Shown: positions 31,837 to 40,985, counted from the stretch's first letter. The stretch is 56,643 nucleotides of DNA from an uncultured Selenomonadaceae bacterium (GCA_902778455.1 CACYXR010000021.1:1-56643), one strand, 5' to 3'. The notes: generated by a model not told the origin, from the letters alone. Made by a program: numbers and translations.

Positions 31837-33791
31837 GGCGCCGCCTCCTGTATCATCATTGTGTGGCTGCTCTCATGCTGTGAGCGGGCCAATGCAACGA
31901 ACTCGTCCTTCGGCACGGGCTTCGAGAAATAGAAGCCCTGCAAATAATCGACAGCCAGCTTTGACAAAAGATTGAGCTGGTCCTCTGTCTCCACGCCTTC
32001 GACGAGAATCTTTCGATGCATCTCGCGGATCATCCGCACGCTGTTGTCGAGAATCGCGCGGCCGATGCTGTTCTTTTCCGCGCTCCACAAAATGCCTTTG
32101 TCGATTTTTACCAGATCGAAGTCCAGCGAGAAAATCGACTGCATATTGGAATAGCCGGTGCCGTAGTCGTCCATCGCGAAGGTGAAGCCGCCTTCTTTCA
32201 GGTCGCGGATGACCGCGTCCAGTGCGTTATAGTCGTTCGCTGCCACCGACTCGGTAATCTCGAAATTGATTTTGGCCGGATCGACGCCGTAGCGGGCGAC
32301 AATTTCCTTCATACGCTTGGCGAAGCCCGGTTGGATACACTGGAGCACCGACAGGTTTACGCCGATGCTCGAAAGCCCCAGCTCATCCGGCGTACCGTCG
32401 GCGATGAACGTACAGGCCTCCTCCAGCACGAAATCGCCTAGAGCCTCGATAATGCCCGCCTGTTCCGCCGCAGGAATGAACTCGGTGGGGGGGACGTTCC
32501 CGAGCACGCGGTCATGGAGCCTTAGCAAAGCCTCTGCGCTCGTCATGCGCAGCGACGGCATTTCATAGACCGGCTGATAATAGACCTCGAAGGTACGCTC
32601 CTCCAACCCGCGGTGCAGCGCGCGCTCCACTTCGAGACGGCGCAGCAGATAGCTGAGATCGCGCCCCGCCAGCACTTTTTTCTTCTCTTTGACCGGGATT
32701 GGGCTGTCCGCCATGAACAGCACGTCTTCGCGGGTCGGGAAATTTTTCGGCGAGGAGCCTCGCGTTACTGCTGCGTGCAGCAGCGAATCCACCTTGCCGC
32801 CGTTCCACTTCTCATCGAAGCGGTCGAGAATCTCGGAGGCAATCTCCGCTGCCTGGTTTTCGTCGTCGCCGCGAATCAGAATGATATACGTGGAGGGATT
32901 CGCGTAGTAAATGCAATACGGCGGCAGTAATGTCCGAAGATAATCCGCCACCGAGCGCAGGAAGGCGTCAGACGCGGACGATCCCATCACGCGATGCACG
33001 GAAGCCATATCCGTGATTCGCACGCCGATGACCTGGAAGGTCTGCTCCGTCGTGATGAAATTTTTCAAGTCGAAGGAAAGGGCGCGGCGGTTGTACGCTC
33101 CCGTCGCCATATCGATGCGGTCGTCCTCGTCCTCGATGGACAGCATCAGGCCGAGGCCGGCCAAGGCGTCGGTGAAAAGCTCGATCTGGATGTCCTGCCA
33201 GGTAATCTGGACGAAGACGCCGATGGCGACCAGCGTGATGAAAAAAACAAGCGCGTTGCGCTTCGCGCTGGTGACGGCTTTCCAGTAACGGAAAAGATTG
33301 CCAAGGCCCACCAGCATATAAAAGAAAGCAACCAGGTAAATCGCGTACACGCCCCAACTCCTGCAATACTGGAAGGTGCCGTCGTAATAATAAACCCAGT
33401 TCGTCAACGGGTTCATCAGGATGATAAGCTCCGTGAAAATGAACGGCAGCGCGTAAAGTGCGAGGCCGCGATAGGAAAGCTGCCACGCGTTGCCGCAGAC
33501 GAGCAGCACGTAATATCCGAACATCGGCGTAAGCGAAGCGTGGAAAACGATGGACATAAACCGCGCCGTATCCGCGATGAGATGAGCTTCCGTGCCGAAT
33601 TTTCCCTCAAAGAACGCGACGACGATGTTGCTGAGCGCGCAAAAAAGCATATTCAGCAGCAGAAGAATATAAAGCTGGTTCTGCCGCCGCGCGACGCGCC
33701 CCTGGATCAGCGTATAGCAAAGGCACGAAACGCAAAGCAGCGCGGAGCAGATATAGAATGAAGAATAATGGAGCGTCGCCATCGGACTCAT
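31833..33791 (-). CDS. Membrane GGDEF/EAL protein with degenerate GGDEF motif
   Basis: The 652-residue protein starts with about seven hydrophobic helices (residues 8-225). A GGDEF-like domain follows, but its active-site motif reads RGDDE near residue 307, so cyclase activity is doubtful. The EAL domain is intact: EALLRL near 420, ESVAAND, DDYGTGYSNM, LVKIDKGIL, VEGVETEDQL and QGFYFSKPV. The likely net activity is c-di-GMP hydrolysis. The gene is first of the sensory operon and overlaps the BMP gene by four bases. Confidence 0.9.
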   Translation of the reverse strand: MSPMATLHYSSFYICSALLCVSCLCYTLIQGRVARRQNQLYILLLLNMLFCALSNIVVAFFEGKFGTEAHLIADTARFMSIVFHASLTPMFGYYVLLVCGNAWQLSYRGLALYALPFIFTELIILMNPLTNWVYYYDGTFQYCRSWGVYAIYLVAFFYMLVGLGNLFRYWKAVTSAKRNALVFFITLVAIGVFVQITWQDIQIELFTDALAGLGLMLSIEDEDDRIDMATGAYNRRALSFDLKNFITTEQTFQVIGVRITDMASVHRVMGSSASDAFLRSVADYLRTLLPPYCIYYANPSTYIILIRGDDENQAAEIASEILDRFDEKWNGGKVDSLLHAAVTRGSSPKNFPTREDVLFMADSPIPVKEKKKVLAGRDLSYLLRRLEVERALHRGLEERTFEVYYQPVYEMPSLRMTSAEALLRLHDRVLGNVPPTEFIPAAEQAGIIEALGDFVLEEACTFIADGTPDELGLSSIGVNLSVLQCIQPGFAKRMKEIVARYGVDPAKINFEITESVAANDYNALDAVIRDLKEGGFTFAMDDYGTGYSNMQSIFSLDFDLVKIDKGILWSAEKNSIGRAILDNSVRMIREMHRKILVEGVETEDQLNLLSKLAVDYLQGFYFSKPVPKDEFVALARSQHESSHTMMIQEAAP

Positions 33792-33840
33792 AGTGCGCTC
33801 TCCCTTCCACCCGTGATGGGAAAATTGTCGTAAGACCGAA

Positions 33841-33895
33841 AATGAGCCGCAGGAAAAAGACCACTTGCCAAAAAGCCTTTCTCCTGCGGCTCATT
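33841..33895 (-). other. Leader hairpin upstream of the sensory operon
   Basis: AATGAGCCGCAGGA (33841-33854) pairs with TCCTGCGGCTCATT (33882-33895). It lies 50-105 bp before the GGDEF/EAL start, in the probable leader, and is followed on the minus strand by TTTTCGG. It could act as an attenuator or be the terminator of a lost upstream gene. Confidence 0.5.
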
Positions 33896-33983
33896 AGCAA
33901 TTCAAAAGCCACATATACTTTATTATAATGAAGTTATCCAACTTTGGCTATATGACGAAATAACTATATAATGAACGAGGACG

Positions 33984-34012
33984 CAAAAAAAGCCGCCCCT
34001 TTCGGAGCGGCC
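33984..34012 (-). terminator. Flagellin terminator
   Basis: GCCGCCCC pairs with GGAGCGGC around TTTC. On the minus strand seven T follow the stem, 29 bp past the flagellin stop. Confidence 0.85.
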
Positions 34013-34040
34013 TCTTGGGAGTGGATAACTTTCCGGCCTC

Positions 34041-36119
34041 TTACCGGAGAAGCGAAAGGACCTGGTTATTGTTTTGGTTCGCCTGCGCGAGCATCGCCTG
34101 CGAGGCTTGCATCAGGATGTTGTTCTTCGTGTATTCTGTCATGGCCTTCGCCATATCGGCGTCGCGAATCGTGCTTTCCGAAGCGGTGAGGTTCTCGATG
34201 GCCGTGGTCAGGTTCGCGGAAGTATAGGCCAGGCGGCTTTCGATGGAGCCGATGGTTGTCTGTTGGTCCAGCGCCTTTTGCAGCGCATTGTCCAACACAT
34301 TTATGGCGGCATTGGCTTTCTCCTGCGTCGAAACATTCAGCGTCGTTCCGTCTTTGCCCTGCAAACCGAGAGCCTGTGCCCGCATATCGGAGAGCCGGAT
34401 CTTGATAGCCTGATTGGCACGCGAACCGGTCTGCAGCACCAGCGCGTTGTCCTCCGGCGAAGCGTTCTCGCCGCGAATGCTCTCCGTCCAAGCGTCAAGC
34501 ACCGCATTGACGGATTTCTTGATATTGCCGTTCGAGTCGCTGACGCTGATGGTCAAGCCCGAAATCTGGCCGTCGACGCCAAGACCATTGGCTGTAACTG
34601 TAATGGCGCTTCCCAAGTCGGGCGTTGTCTGCAGCTGGCCCGCATAGTCCACACCCACATTATCGCCATACAGGAGGAAGGGGCCGAACATCGAGTTGTA
34701 TGCGCCCGCTTTTGTATCACGGTCGACTTGCGCAGCGTCCCGAGCGCTTTCCAAACTAGCCAAGGTCGCTTGCTCTGACGCCATGTGGCTGTTCGCGTCC
34801 GCCAAATCGGCATTGGCATAACTTAGTGCCTTATCGCCGTAGCCTTTGGTGCCGCTAGTGGCCGTATAGTCAGTACTAGCATATGTATTATAGGCCGTTT
34901 TATAGTTGCTGTAATTACTCCGTATAGCGGTAATGGAAGCACTTGGATTGTTTAGTGTATATGTATTGCCCCCTATCGTACTGCCATCTACAACAGCATA
35001 GAAAAACTCTTCATTGCCATTATCCGATAACTGATTGGGGGCAGGAGAAGTAGCAATACTTGTATCGACTCCACCAGATACCCAATCGTTAAATCCTGCC
35101 GTTATCCCTGCGGCGTTAACTGTTGGGGCGGCAGTGCTATAGGGGCCTGCTTTTGTATAAGTTACACTGTCGCTATTATTGGTTACGGCATTGCTTAGTG
35201 CTGAAAAAGTACTCGACACAGCCGACTGTAACGCGGTCAAGCTGATCACTGCGGCTTGCGCTGAATCGATTGTGGCTTGCGTTCCGTCGACAACTCCCTG
35301 CTGGGCATTTACCGCATTTTTCGCGTTTGTCAACGCCGTCTCTGAAGCTTGCCAAGCATTATAGAGTTGGGTTCTTTGTTCGATGACCGCCTCCGAGCTG
35401 GGCGCACCAGACGCGATGCCTACGCTCGTGTTCGTTTGGTCAGCAAAGGTCTGCGTGGAGCCGTCGATGGCTTCCGCTTTGATAAAGATGTCCTGCAAGG
35501 TGCTGTTGCCGACCTGGAATGTCGTCGTGTAAGTCTTTCCTTGCTGAACATAGGACACCGTTACTGAATCCGAGGATTGGATGTTAAGGTTTTGTTCGTT
35601 TCGATCTTTCAAAGCCGTCAAACGAATGCCGCCGTTCGTCTTTTCAGAAAGGCTCTCGTTTGTCAGCGCCGTATATGTTCCGTCGCTCTTGCCGTTCTTT
35701 GAACCGTCGACAAGATACTTTCCGTTATAGGTGAGATTCGCGTTGTCATTGATCTGGTCGATGCTTTGATCCAGCTCTTTCTGAATCTGCATCCGGTCGG
35801 CATCCGTGTTTGTGTCGTTGGCCGCGTTGATGACCTTTTCCTTCAAGGTCTTCAAAATGTCCACCGTGCTCTGCACGGCGCCCTCGGCCACCTTCATCAT
35901 GCTCATGCCGTTCTGTGTGTTGCGGTTGGCCTGATCCAACGACGCGATTTCCACGCGCATTCGTTCCGAAATCGCGTAGCCCGACGCATCGTCCTTCGCG
36001 CTGTTGATGCGCATGCCCGTAGCGACCGTCTGCAGGCTCTTAATCAGCGCGCTGTGGTTCCTGTTCAGCGTATTCAACGTATTGATTGCTGACAGATTGT
36101 TCCTGACTACCATCGACAT
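34041..36119 (-). CDS. Flagellin with long variable central domain
   Basis: The 692-residue flagellin is much longer than the usual 270-500. The N-terminal D0/D1 region is standard (VVRNNLSAINTLNTLNRNHSALIKSLQ; GMRINSAKDDASGYAISERM), as is the C-terminal D1/D0 region (AIENLTASESTIRDADMAKAMTEYTKNNILMQASQAML, ending NNNQVLSLLR). Between them lie roughly 400 residues of Ala/Thr/Asn/Ser-rich coiled and beta-like sequence that would be surface exposed. DNA at about 34840-35330 is markedly AT-richer than its flanks. Start at 36119 (MSMVVRNN) behind AAGGGAGTGGATCAGG. FliC-type filament subunit exported by the flagellar type III system. Confidence 0.92.
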   Translation of the reverse strand: MSMVVRNNLSAINTLNTLNRNHSALIKSLQTVATGMRINSAKDDASGYAISERMRVEIASLDQANRNTQNGMSMMKVAEGAVQSTVDILKTLKEKVINAANDTNTDADRMQIQKELDQSIDQINDNANLTYNGKYLVDGSKNGKSDGTYTALTNESLSEKTNGGIRLTALKDRNEQNLNIQSSDSVTVSYVQQGKTYTTTFQVGNSTLQDIFIKAEAIDGSTQTFADQTNTSVGIASGAPSSEAVIEQRTQLYNAWQASETALTNAKNAVNAQQGVVDGTQATIDSAQAAVISLTALQSAVSSTFSALSNAVTNNSDSVTYTKAGPYSTAAPTVNAAGITAGFNDWVSGGVDTSIATSPAPNQLSDNGNEEFFYAVVDGSTIGGNTYTLNNPSASITAIRSNYSNYKTAYNTYASTDYTATSGTKGYGDKALSYANADLADANSHMASEQATLASLESARDAAQVDRDTKAGAYNSMFGPFLLYGDNVGVDYAGQLQTTPDLGSAITVTANGLGVDGQISGLTISVSDSNGNIKKSVNAVLDAWTESIRGENASPEDNALVLQTGSRANQAIKIRLSDMRAQALGLQGKDGTTLNVSTQEKANAAINVLDNALQKALDQQTTIGSIESRLAYTSANLTTAIENLTASESTIRDADMAKAMTEYTKNNILMQASQAMLAQANQNNNQVLSLLR

Positions 36120-36253
36120 CCTGATCCACTCCCTTGTCGTTCCCGTTCTTCCATGCGGTGCCGATTCCTTCGACACCTTTCCTGACTAATAGTATATCAC
36201 AAATTTTTGAATATGGAAGAGGGACAGATGTTTTTTTGAAAAAATTTTTGCAA

Positions 36254-36288
36254 AGAAAAACGGCGCACCGAAGCACGCCGTTTTTTTG
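36254..36288 (-). terminator. Terminator of the SLH porin gene
   Basis: AAAAACGGCG pairs with CGCCGTTTTTTT around a 10-base loop. On the minus strand the stem is followed by TTTTTC. Confidence 0.85.
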
Positions 36289-36307
36289 AGGTTGCGTATG
36301 TTGTGAA

Positions 36308-37669
36308 TCAGAAGAAGAAATCAAGGCAACCGTAGAGCTGCTGAGCCTTGCGGTCGTCAGTGACGCCGATGTCCTGACCGTTGAAATAGATAAACGTGGC
36401 GAGGACATTCTTGAAGGGCGCGTACGATACGCCGATTTCGACGCCCTTTTGCGATTTCTCAGTCAGCATCCACATGCCATCATAGACCGGTGCGATGACT
36501 GCGCCGTTGCCAAGATGACGATAAGCGACGAACGCGCCAAAGCTGCCCTGTTTCGTGAAATCGGTATAGCGGCCGCCGTTGTAAGCAACCTCGAAGGAGT
36601 AAGCCTGCTTGAACTTCGACTCCCAGTTGCCATTGGAACGGGCATAAGCGGCATTGAACAGCCACTTCGGCGCAAACTTCCAGTCGAAGCCGATTTTCCA
36701 GATGTTGCGGTTATCGGAGCCAAAGGCTTTCTCGTTCCCTGCCAAGCCGGAATCATAGGATCTCTGGTAAGTGCCGTTTTCGCCGTAAACGCTCTTACTA
36801 CTCACCCGATAGAAACCCGCGCCGAGGCCGAACTTGTCGTTCACCTGTCCGCCCAGTTCGGCGAACATCACACTCTCGCCGACATTATTGTTGCCGGCAG
36901 CATCGTTTGTATGACCGTAGTTCCCGCGCCCGCCGCCAAGGGTGAGCTGGAGCTTGTTGCCGACAGTCACATAGCCGCCCGCGACGCGGTGATCGTAAAC
37001 CATACCGCCGCCATGGCCTTCATAGCTCGAACTAAAATGCGGCTTACCGAGCTTGATGGTCAGATTGTCGTAATTGCCCTGCACCCAAATACGGTCAACC
37101 TTGAAGGTGCTGTTGTCACCCCTGTTGCTTGGAGTGTTTGAAGCCGTGTCGGCATCCGAATTGTAGTCAATCCGCGCACCGCCGGTCCAATGCTTGTTGA
37201 TGGTCATGGTCGGCGTGAGCCGCAATTTGTAATACTGGATGTGGTTTTCATCCCTGAGGTTGTTTTTGCTTTCGCTCCAGTTATTGTAATATTCCCAGCG
37301 AACCAAGCCGGTCCATTTCACGTTGTCCACTTTCTTTTCGAGAGCGGCGACGCGGACACCGAGGTTGTTCAGTTCGTCGGCGAACTCAGCGGCCAGCTTG
37401 TCGATCAGGGCTTTGTCTCCGCCGCCCTTCGCCATGGCGCGGGCAATCATCTGTGCCATTTCGTAGCGGGTAATCTCCTGGTCGCCGCGATAGGTGCCGT
37501 CGCCGTAGCCTTCAATCACGCCATCCGCAGCGAGCTGAGCTATTGCGTCGTACGCCCAATGATCGGCAGGGACATCCTCGAACGGATTCGCCGCGGCGAA
37601 CGTCGTCGAGGCCGCGCCCACGACGAGAGCCGTCGTCAACGCGGACACAAGGGTTTTCTTCATGCTCAT
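36308..37669 (-). CDS. SLH-domain outer-membrane porin
   Basis: The 453-residue protein has a Sec signal peptide (MKKTLVSALTTALVVGAASTTFAA), an S-layer homology domain at about residues 25-80 (NPFEDVPADHWAYDAIAQLA...GDGTYRGDQEITRYEMAQMIARAM), a short coiled coil (LNNLGVRVAALEKKVDNV), and a C-terminal beta barrel of alternating strands ending in Phe-Phe. This SLH-barrel layout is characteristic of Negativicutes, in which the SLH domain tethers the outer membrane to polyamine-modified peptidoglycan. Start 37669 behind GGGAGGAGTTTTGT. Confidence 0.92.
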   Translation of the reverse strand: MSMKKTLVSALTTALVVGAASTTFAAANPFEDVPADHWAYDAIAQLAADGVIEGYGDGTYRGDQEITRYEMAQMIARAMAKGGGDKALIDKLAAEFADELNNLGVRVAALEKKVDNVKWTGLVRWEYYNNWSESKNNLRDENHIQYYKLRLTPTMTINKHWTGGARIDYNSDADTASNTPSNRGDNSTFKVDRIWVQGNYDNLTIKLGKPHFSSSYEGHGGGMVYDHRVAGGYVTVGNKLQLTLGGGRGNYGHTNDAAGNNNVGESVMFAELGGQVNDKFGLGAGFYRVSSKSVYGENGTYQRSYDSGLAGNEKAFGSDNRNIWKIGFDWKFAPKWLFNAAYARSNGNWESKFKQAYSFEVAYNGGRYTDFTKQGSFGAFVAYRHLGNGAVIAPVYDGMWMLTEKSQKGVEIGVSYAPFKNVLATFIYFNGQDIGVTDDRKAQQLYGCLDFFF

Positions 37670-37771
37670 ACAAAACTCCTCCCAATACATTAAAACATTT
37701 TTCGCTCCCGCAAGCTCCGAACGCCGCGTCTTTCAGCGTCGCATCCGTTTCCGGCAGGTGCTATGCGCCCT

Positions 37772-37800
37772 ATGATAGCACAGTTTTCCATGCGGGGCAA
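37772..37800 (-). promoter_or_regulatory. Promoter of the SLH porin gene
   Basis: TTGCCC (37800-37795), 17-bp spacer, TATCAT (37777-37772) on the minus strand, giving a leader of about 100 nt. A perfect 12-bp palindrome CATGTATACATG lies just upstream at 37810-37821 and may bind a regulator. Confidence 0.6.
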
Positions 37801-37882
37801 TACGTGGAACATGTATACATGAAAAAACGATGAAAATAAATGAAAAAAATCCCTGACGTTTCATTTTGCGTGTCACGAACGC

Positions 37883-37913
37883 AAAAAAGCCTTCCCCGTG
37901 AGGGGAAGGCAAG
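37883..37913 (-). terminator. Terminator built from a repeat-arm hairpin
   Basis: GCCTTCCCC (37889-37897) pairs with GGGGAAGGC around GTGA. On the minus strand it is followed by six T, so it terminates the flavodiiron gene. The stem is the terminal hairpin of the interspersed repeat family without the rest of the element. Confidence 0.8.
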
Positions 37914-37927
37914 GTTTCGTATGCTTT

Positions 37928-39091
37928 TTACAGCGCCAGTATTTTTTCCCGCAGCGCAACGAGATCGTCTTGCGTCGGCACGTCCTTGACGCGAATTTTT
38001 TCGAGGCAGACTTCGCAGCCGGCGGCTTTCAGTTCATCCTCGACGAGGCCGACGCTTTGCCCGCCCCAGCCGAAGGAGCCGAAGGCGAAGGCCTTGCGGG
38101 CTTTCGGCACGAAGCCTTTCAGGTAGCAGAGGAACGCCGCGACGGGCGGCATCATCTGGTTGTTGATGGTCGGCGAGCCGACGGCCAGATATTTCGAGGT
38201 TAATACTTCGGTGATGACGTCGGAGATATGGTCGGCGCGCAGGTCGAAGTACGCGACCGGAACGCCCTTCGCGGTGAACGCGTCGGTGATTGCTTTTGCG
38301 AGACGTTCTGTCGAGCCCCACATGCTGTCGAAGACGACGACGGCCTTTTCTTCGAGGTCGCCCGCGCTCCATTTCTTGTACGCGTCGAGGATTTCCGAGA
38401 TATGTGTGCGCCAAGATATGCCGTGACCGGTCAATATCATCTCGATGGGAAGGCTGCCGAGCGCCGCGAGGGCGGTCTGCGCCTGCTTGCCGTAAAGCAT
38501 CAGGATATTCGCGTAATATTTTTTCGCTTCTTCCATTATAATATGAAGGTCGTTTTCGTCGTCGAAGCGGCGGTTCGCGGCAAGGTGCTGGCCGAAGGCG
38601 TCGTTCGAGAACAGGATTTTTTCCTCCGGGCAGTAAGTGACCATGCTGTCGGGCCAGTGCAGCATCGGCGTCGCGACGAAGGACAATGTGCGCGCGCCGA
38701 GGGAAAGCGTTTCGCCGGTCTTGACCGCCTGGTAGTTGAGCTCGCCGTAACGTCCGGTCAACCCCTTGAGGCCGTTGGGGGCGCTGGTGACGATTTTCGC
38801 GTTCGGGCAGCATTTCGCCATGATCGGGAGGCTGCCTGAGTGGTCCGGTTCCACATGGTTCGAGATGATGTAATCGATCTTCTTCGGATCGACTATCGAG
38901 GAAACGCGCTCCAAAAGCTCCGCAACGAAGGGCGCCTTTACGGTGTCGATCAATGTGATTTTCTCGTCGAGGATCAGATAGGCGTTGTAGGACGAGCCGC
39001 GGCGCGTCGAATAGCCGTGGAAGCTCCGCATGGACCAGTCGACGGCGCCGACCCAGTAAATCCCTTTTTTCATTTCAATCGCTTTCAGCAT
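37928..39091 (-). CDS. fprA: FprA-type flavodiiron protein
   Basis: The 387-residue protein has an N-terminal metallo-beta-lactamase-like diiron domain and a C-terminal flavodoxin domain. The diiron ligands are visible: HVEPDHSG (His-x-Glu-x-Asp-His), His in TPMLHWPDS, Asp in LFSNDAFGQH and His in LTGHGISWR. The FMN domain begins VVVFDSMWGSTERLAKAI. Flavodiiron proteins reduce O2 to water, or NO to N2O, in the cytoplasm and protect anaerobes. The start overlaps the end of the upstream hydrolase gene by 17 bp; a second start at MKKGIYWVG (39073) avoids the overlap. Confidence 0.93.
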   Translation of the reverse strand: MLKAIEMKKGIYWVGAVDWSMRSFHGYSTRRGSSYNAYLILDEKITLIDTVKAPFVAELLERVSSIVDPKKIDYIISNHVEPDHSGSLPIMAKCCPNAKIVTSAPNGLKGLTGRYGELNYQAVKTGETLSLGARTLSFVATPMLHWPDSMVTYCPEEKILFSNDAFGQHLAANRRFDDENDLHIIMEEAKKYYANILMLYGKQAQTALAALGSLPIEMILTGHGISWRTHISEILDAYKKWSAGDLEEKAVVVFDSMWGSTERLAKAITDAFTAKGVPVAYFDLRADHISDVITEVLTSKYLAVGSPTINNQMMPPVAAFLCYLKGFVPKARKAFAFGSFGWGGQSVGLVEDELKAAGCEVCLEKIRVKDVPTQDDLVALREKILAL

Positions 39092-40595
39092 CGTTCATTG
39101 TCTCCTTTCGAGGTTCGTCCGGTTGTATTGATGTTTGCATTTGTGCTTGTATTTGCTGCTGGGTTTGCAAGAATTCGTCTGCCGCCTGTTTCGCGGCTTC
39201 GAGATTCGCGTTGACACGGGCGGCAATCAGCTGCTTGCCGGTGATATCCTCATGCAGCCCGTCGAGTCCGAGCCATTCGGGCAGCTCGCCGTTGGCCGCG
39301 TAAGGTGTGAAGGCCGCCGCCGTGTCGATGTGCGGCTGCTGACGCAGATATGCGTTGAATTTCGCGAATCGCTCCTGCCATTCGTCGGTGATTTCCTCGC
39401 CGAAGACGCGTCCGATGTTCGACGGGTTGATGGGCGGCAGCGTCAGGAAAATCGGACGGATGTCGTAGAATACGCATTTTTCCTTGATGCGCTCCATGTT
39501 CGCGATGGCCTCTTCGACGGTGAACTCCCCCGCCCGAAGGTCGTTGGTGCCGCACATGATCAACAGGTAATCCGGCGAAAAGGGCAGCACGTCGCGCTCA
39601 AATCGGTCTGCCATCAGGCGCGTGATATCGCCGCTTTGCGAAAGATTCACGGCGGGAAAATTGAGGTAGGAAAGCCAGCTGTATTCGAGGGCTTCGGGGT
39701 TGTAGGAAACGTGACCGCCGCCATGACTGATGCTGTCGCCGAGCACCGCGATTTCCCAATGCTGCGGTTCCAGCCGGAACTCCGAGGTGGCCGACCATGC
39801 GCCGGGCGTGCCTTTTTTGTCCAACGCGCGCACGCGCCAATAGTAAGTCGTGTCCCCCATGCGCGGCGTCTCGTCGTATTGCTCGCCGTAAGGGGCGATC
39901 CACTTTGCGATAGGCGCGGCGTCCGGCTTTCGCTCCGGGTCTTCCGTGTAAAGCGCGACTTCAAAGCTTGCTGCGCCGTAAGGGCGCACCCAACTGTAAA
40001 CGGGGAACAGCATGGCGGAGCCGCGCCCTTTGTCCGCAACGGGATGCAAAAGCGGCGCGTTCATCCGCGGCAGCGCTGGATTCGTATAAAGCGGCGCGAG
40101 GCGGCTGAAGGGACTGATTGCCGTGCCGTCAAGGTCGAGAGCGCGGACGCGCCACCAAAGCGGCTGCTTGTCCGAAAGTCCTTTCCGCATTTCGTCCAGC
40201 GGAAGGTTGACCGCGTTCTCGTAAACGTCCGAAGTGCGGAACACGGCGCGGGCGTCGGGTTCCTGCGGATCGAGCCTTGACACTGACTTTGAAAAAAATT
40301 CCAGTTCATACGCGACGGCGTTCGATTCCTTTGTCCATGCTAGCACCGGCGCGTAGGAAACCGGCTTTTCCCTCGAGGTCCGCGTCAGGATTTCTGGCGC
40401 GGGCTGCGTAATAATCCCGCCTTGGGCGTCAGTGGCGGGCGGCGTGAAGCCCAACGCGCAAACGGCGCAGGCGGCGATCATGCGGAGACCGCGCGTAATT
40501 TTTCGCCAAAGCGGCGTTTTTTGTGGCTGATGCGCGTGGCGCGGTTTGCTTTTCGCGTGACGATCCTTGCGCTTTCGACGGTGTGCGCAGCTCAT
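39075..40595 (-). CDS. Secreted SGNH/GDSL hydrolase with fibronectin-like N-terminal region
   Basis: The roughly 506-residue protein has a basic N-terminus and a hydrophobic signal or anchor (MIAACAVCALGF). Two beta-sandwich-like modules follow (YELEFFSKSVSRLD...WWRVRALDLDG; FEVALYTEDPERKPD...YYWRVRALDKKG), then an SGNH esterase domain with Ser in VLGDSISHGGG, Asn in CGTNDLRAG and the Asp-x-x-His pair in GLDGLHED. Such enzymes deacylate extracellular glycans or lipids; the substrate is unknown. Start at 40595 overlaps the HTH gene stop as ATGA. Confidence 0.85.
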   Translation of the reverse strand: MSCAHRRKRKDRHAKSKPRHAHQPQKTPLWRKITRGLRMIAACAVCALGFTPPATDAQGGIITQPAPEILTRTSREKPVSYAPVLAWTKESNAVAYELEFFSKSVSRLDPQEPDARAVFRTSDVYENAVNLPLDEMRKGLSDKQPLWWRVRALDLDGTAISPFSRLAPLYTNPALPRMNAPLLHPVADKGRGSAMLFPVYSWVRPYGAASFEVALYTEDPERKPDAAPIAKWIAPYGEQYDETPRMGDTTYYWRVRALDKKGTPGAWSATSEFRLEPQHWEIAVLGDSISHGGGHVSYNPEALEYSWLSYLNFPAVNLSQSGDITRLMADRFERDVLPFSPDYLLIMCGTNDLRAGEFTVEEAIANMERIKEKCVFYDIRPIFLTLPPINPSNIGRVFGEEITDEWQERFAKFNAYLRQQPHIDTAAAFTPYAANGELPEWLGLDGLHEDITGKQLIAARVNANLEAAKQAADEFLQTQQQIQAQMQTSIQPDEPRKETMNDAESD

Positions 40596-40828
40596 CGTTT
40601 CCAGCCCTGCCGCACGTTCGCGCCGCCCTGTCCGCGGCAAGCTTTCAAATGATTCTTTCGCCGCTCGTCGGCGAGAAAATCGCGGACCTTGCTCTCAATC
40701 CAGGCGGGAGGCCGAAGTTCGCCGCGTTCCCAACGTGATACGACGCCCGCGGGTATCTTGAAGCGGCTGCCGATATCCGCAGCGGAAAACCCCGCCGCCC
40801 GGCACTCCGCCATCATACGGTTCATCAT
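40592..40828 (-). CDS. Small HTH regulator
   Basis: The 78-residue protein contains a Cro/Xre-like helix-turn-helix, FSAADIGSRFKIPAGVVSRWERG, at about residues 14-36. The C-terminal part is basic and short. GGAGGAATACTACC precedes the ATG. It shares ATGA with the GDSL hydrolase gene and has a strong promoter, so it may regulate its own two- or three-gene operon (HTH, hydrolase, flavodiiron). Confidence 0.75.
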   Translation of the reverse strand: MMNRMMAECRAAGFSAADIGSRFKIPAGVVSRWERGELRPPAWIESKVRDFLADERRKNHLKACRGQGGANVRQGWKR

Positions 40829-40878
40829 GGTAGTATTCCTCCAGAATTTGCGGCACTTCGCCGCTCTTTCGTTCCCTA

Positions 40879-40908
40879 ATTATAAATAGATGTAAGGGAT
40901 TCTGTCAA
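40879..40908 (-). promoter_or_regulatory. Promoter of the HTH-hydrolase-flavodiiron operon
   Basis: TTGACA (40908-40903), 18-bp spacer and TATAAT (40884-40879) on the minus strand are both full consensus, about 50 bp before the HTH gene. Confidence 0.75.
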
Positions 40909-40937
40909 TCAAGGATGAAAAAGCAGATTTAACATGT

Positions 40938-40965
40938 TTGCAATACGTAAAATACGTAGTATAAT
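40938..40965 (+). promoter_or_regulatory. HicAB promoter with paired TACGTA motifs
   Basis: TTGCAA (40938-40943), 16-bp spacer and TATAAT (40960-40965). The spacer holds AATACGTA twice (40942-40949 and 40951-40958), 9 bp apart, each with the palindrome TACGTA. This is a likely binding site for autoregulation by HicB or the HicAB complex. Confidence 0.6.
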
Positions 40966-40985
40966 ATAACAAAAAGGAGGGAGCC

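Noticed and set aside
39135..40280. Long plus-strand open frame opposite the GDSL hydrolase
   Set aside because: Antisense frame with Arg/Val-rich composition and no motif. The minus-strand gene has a complete SGNH catalytic set.
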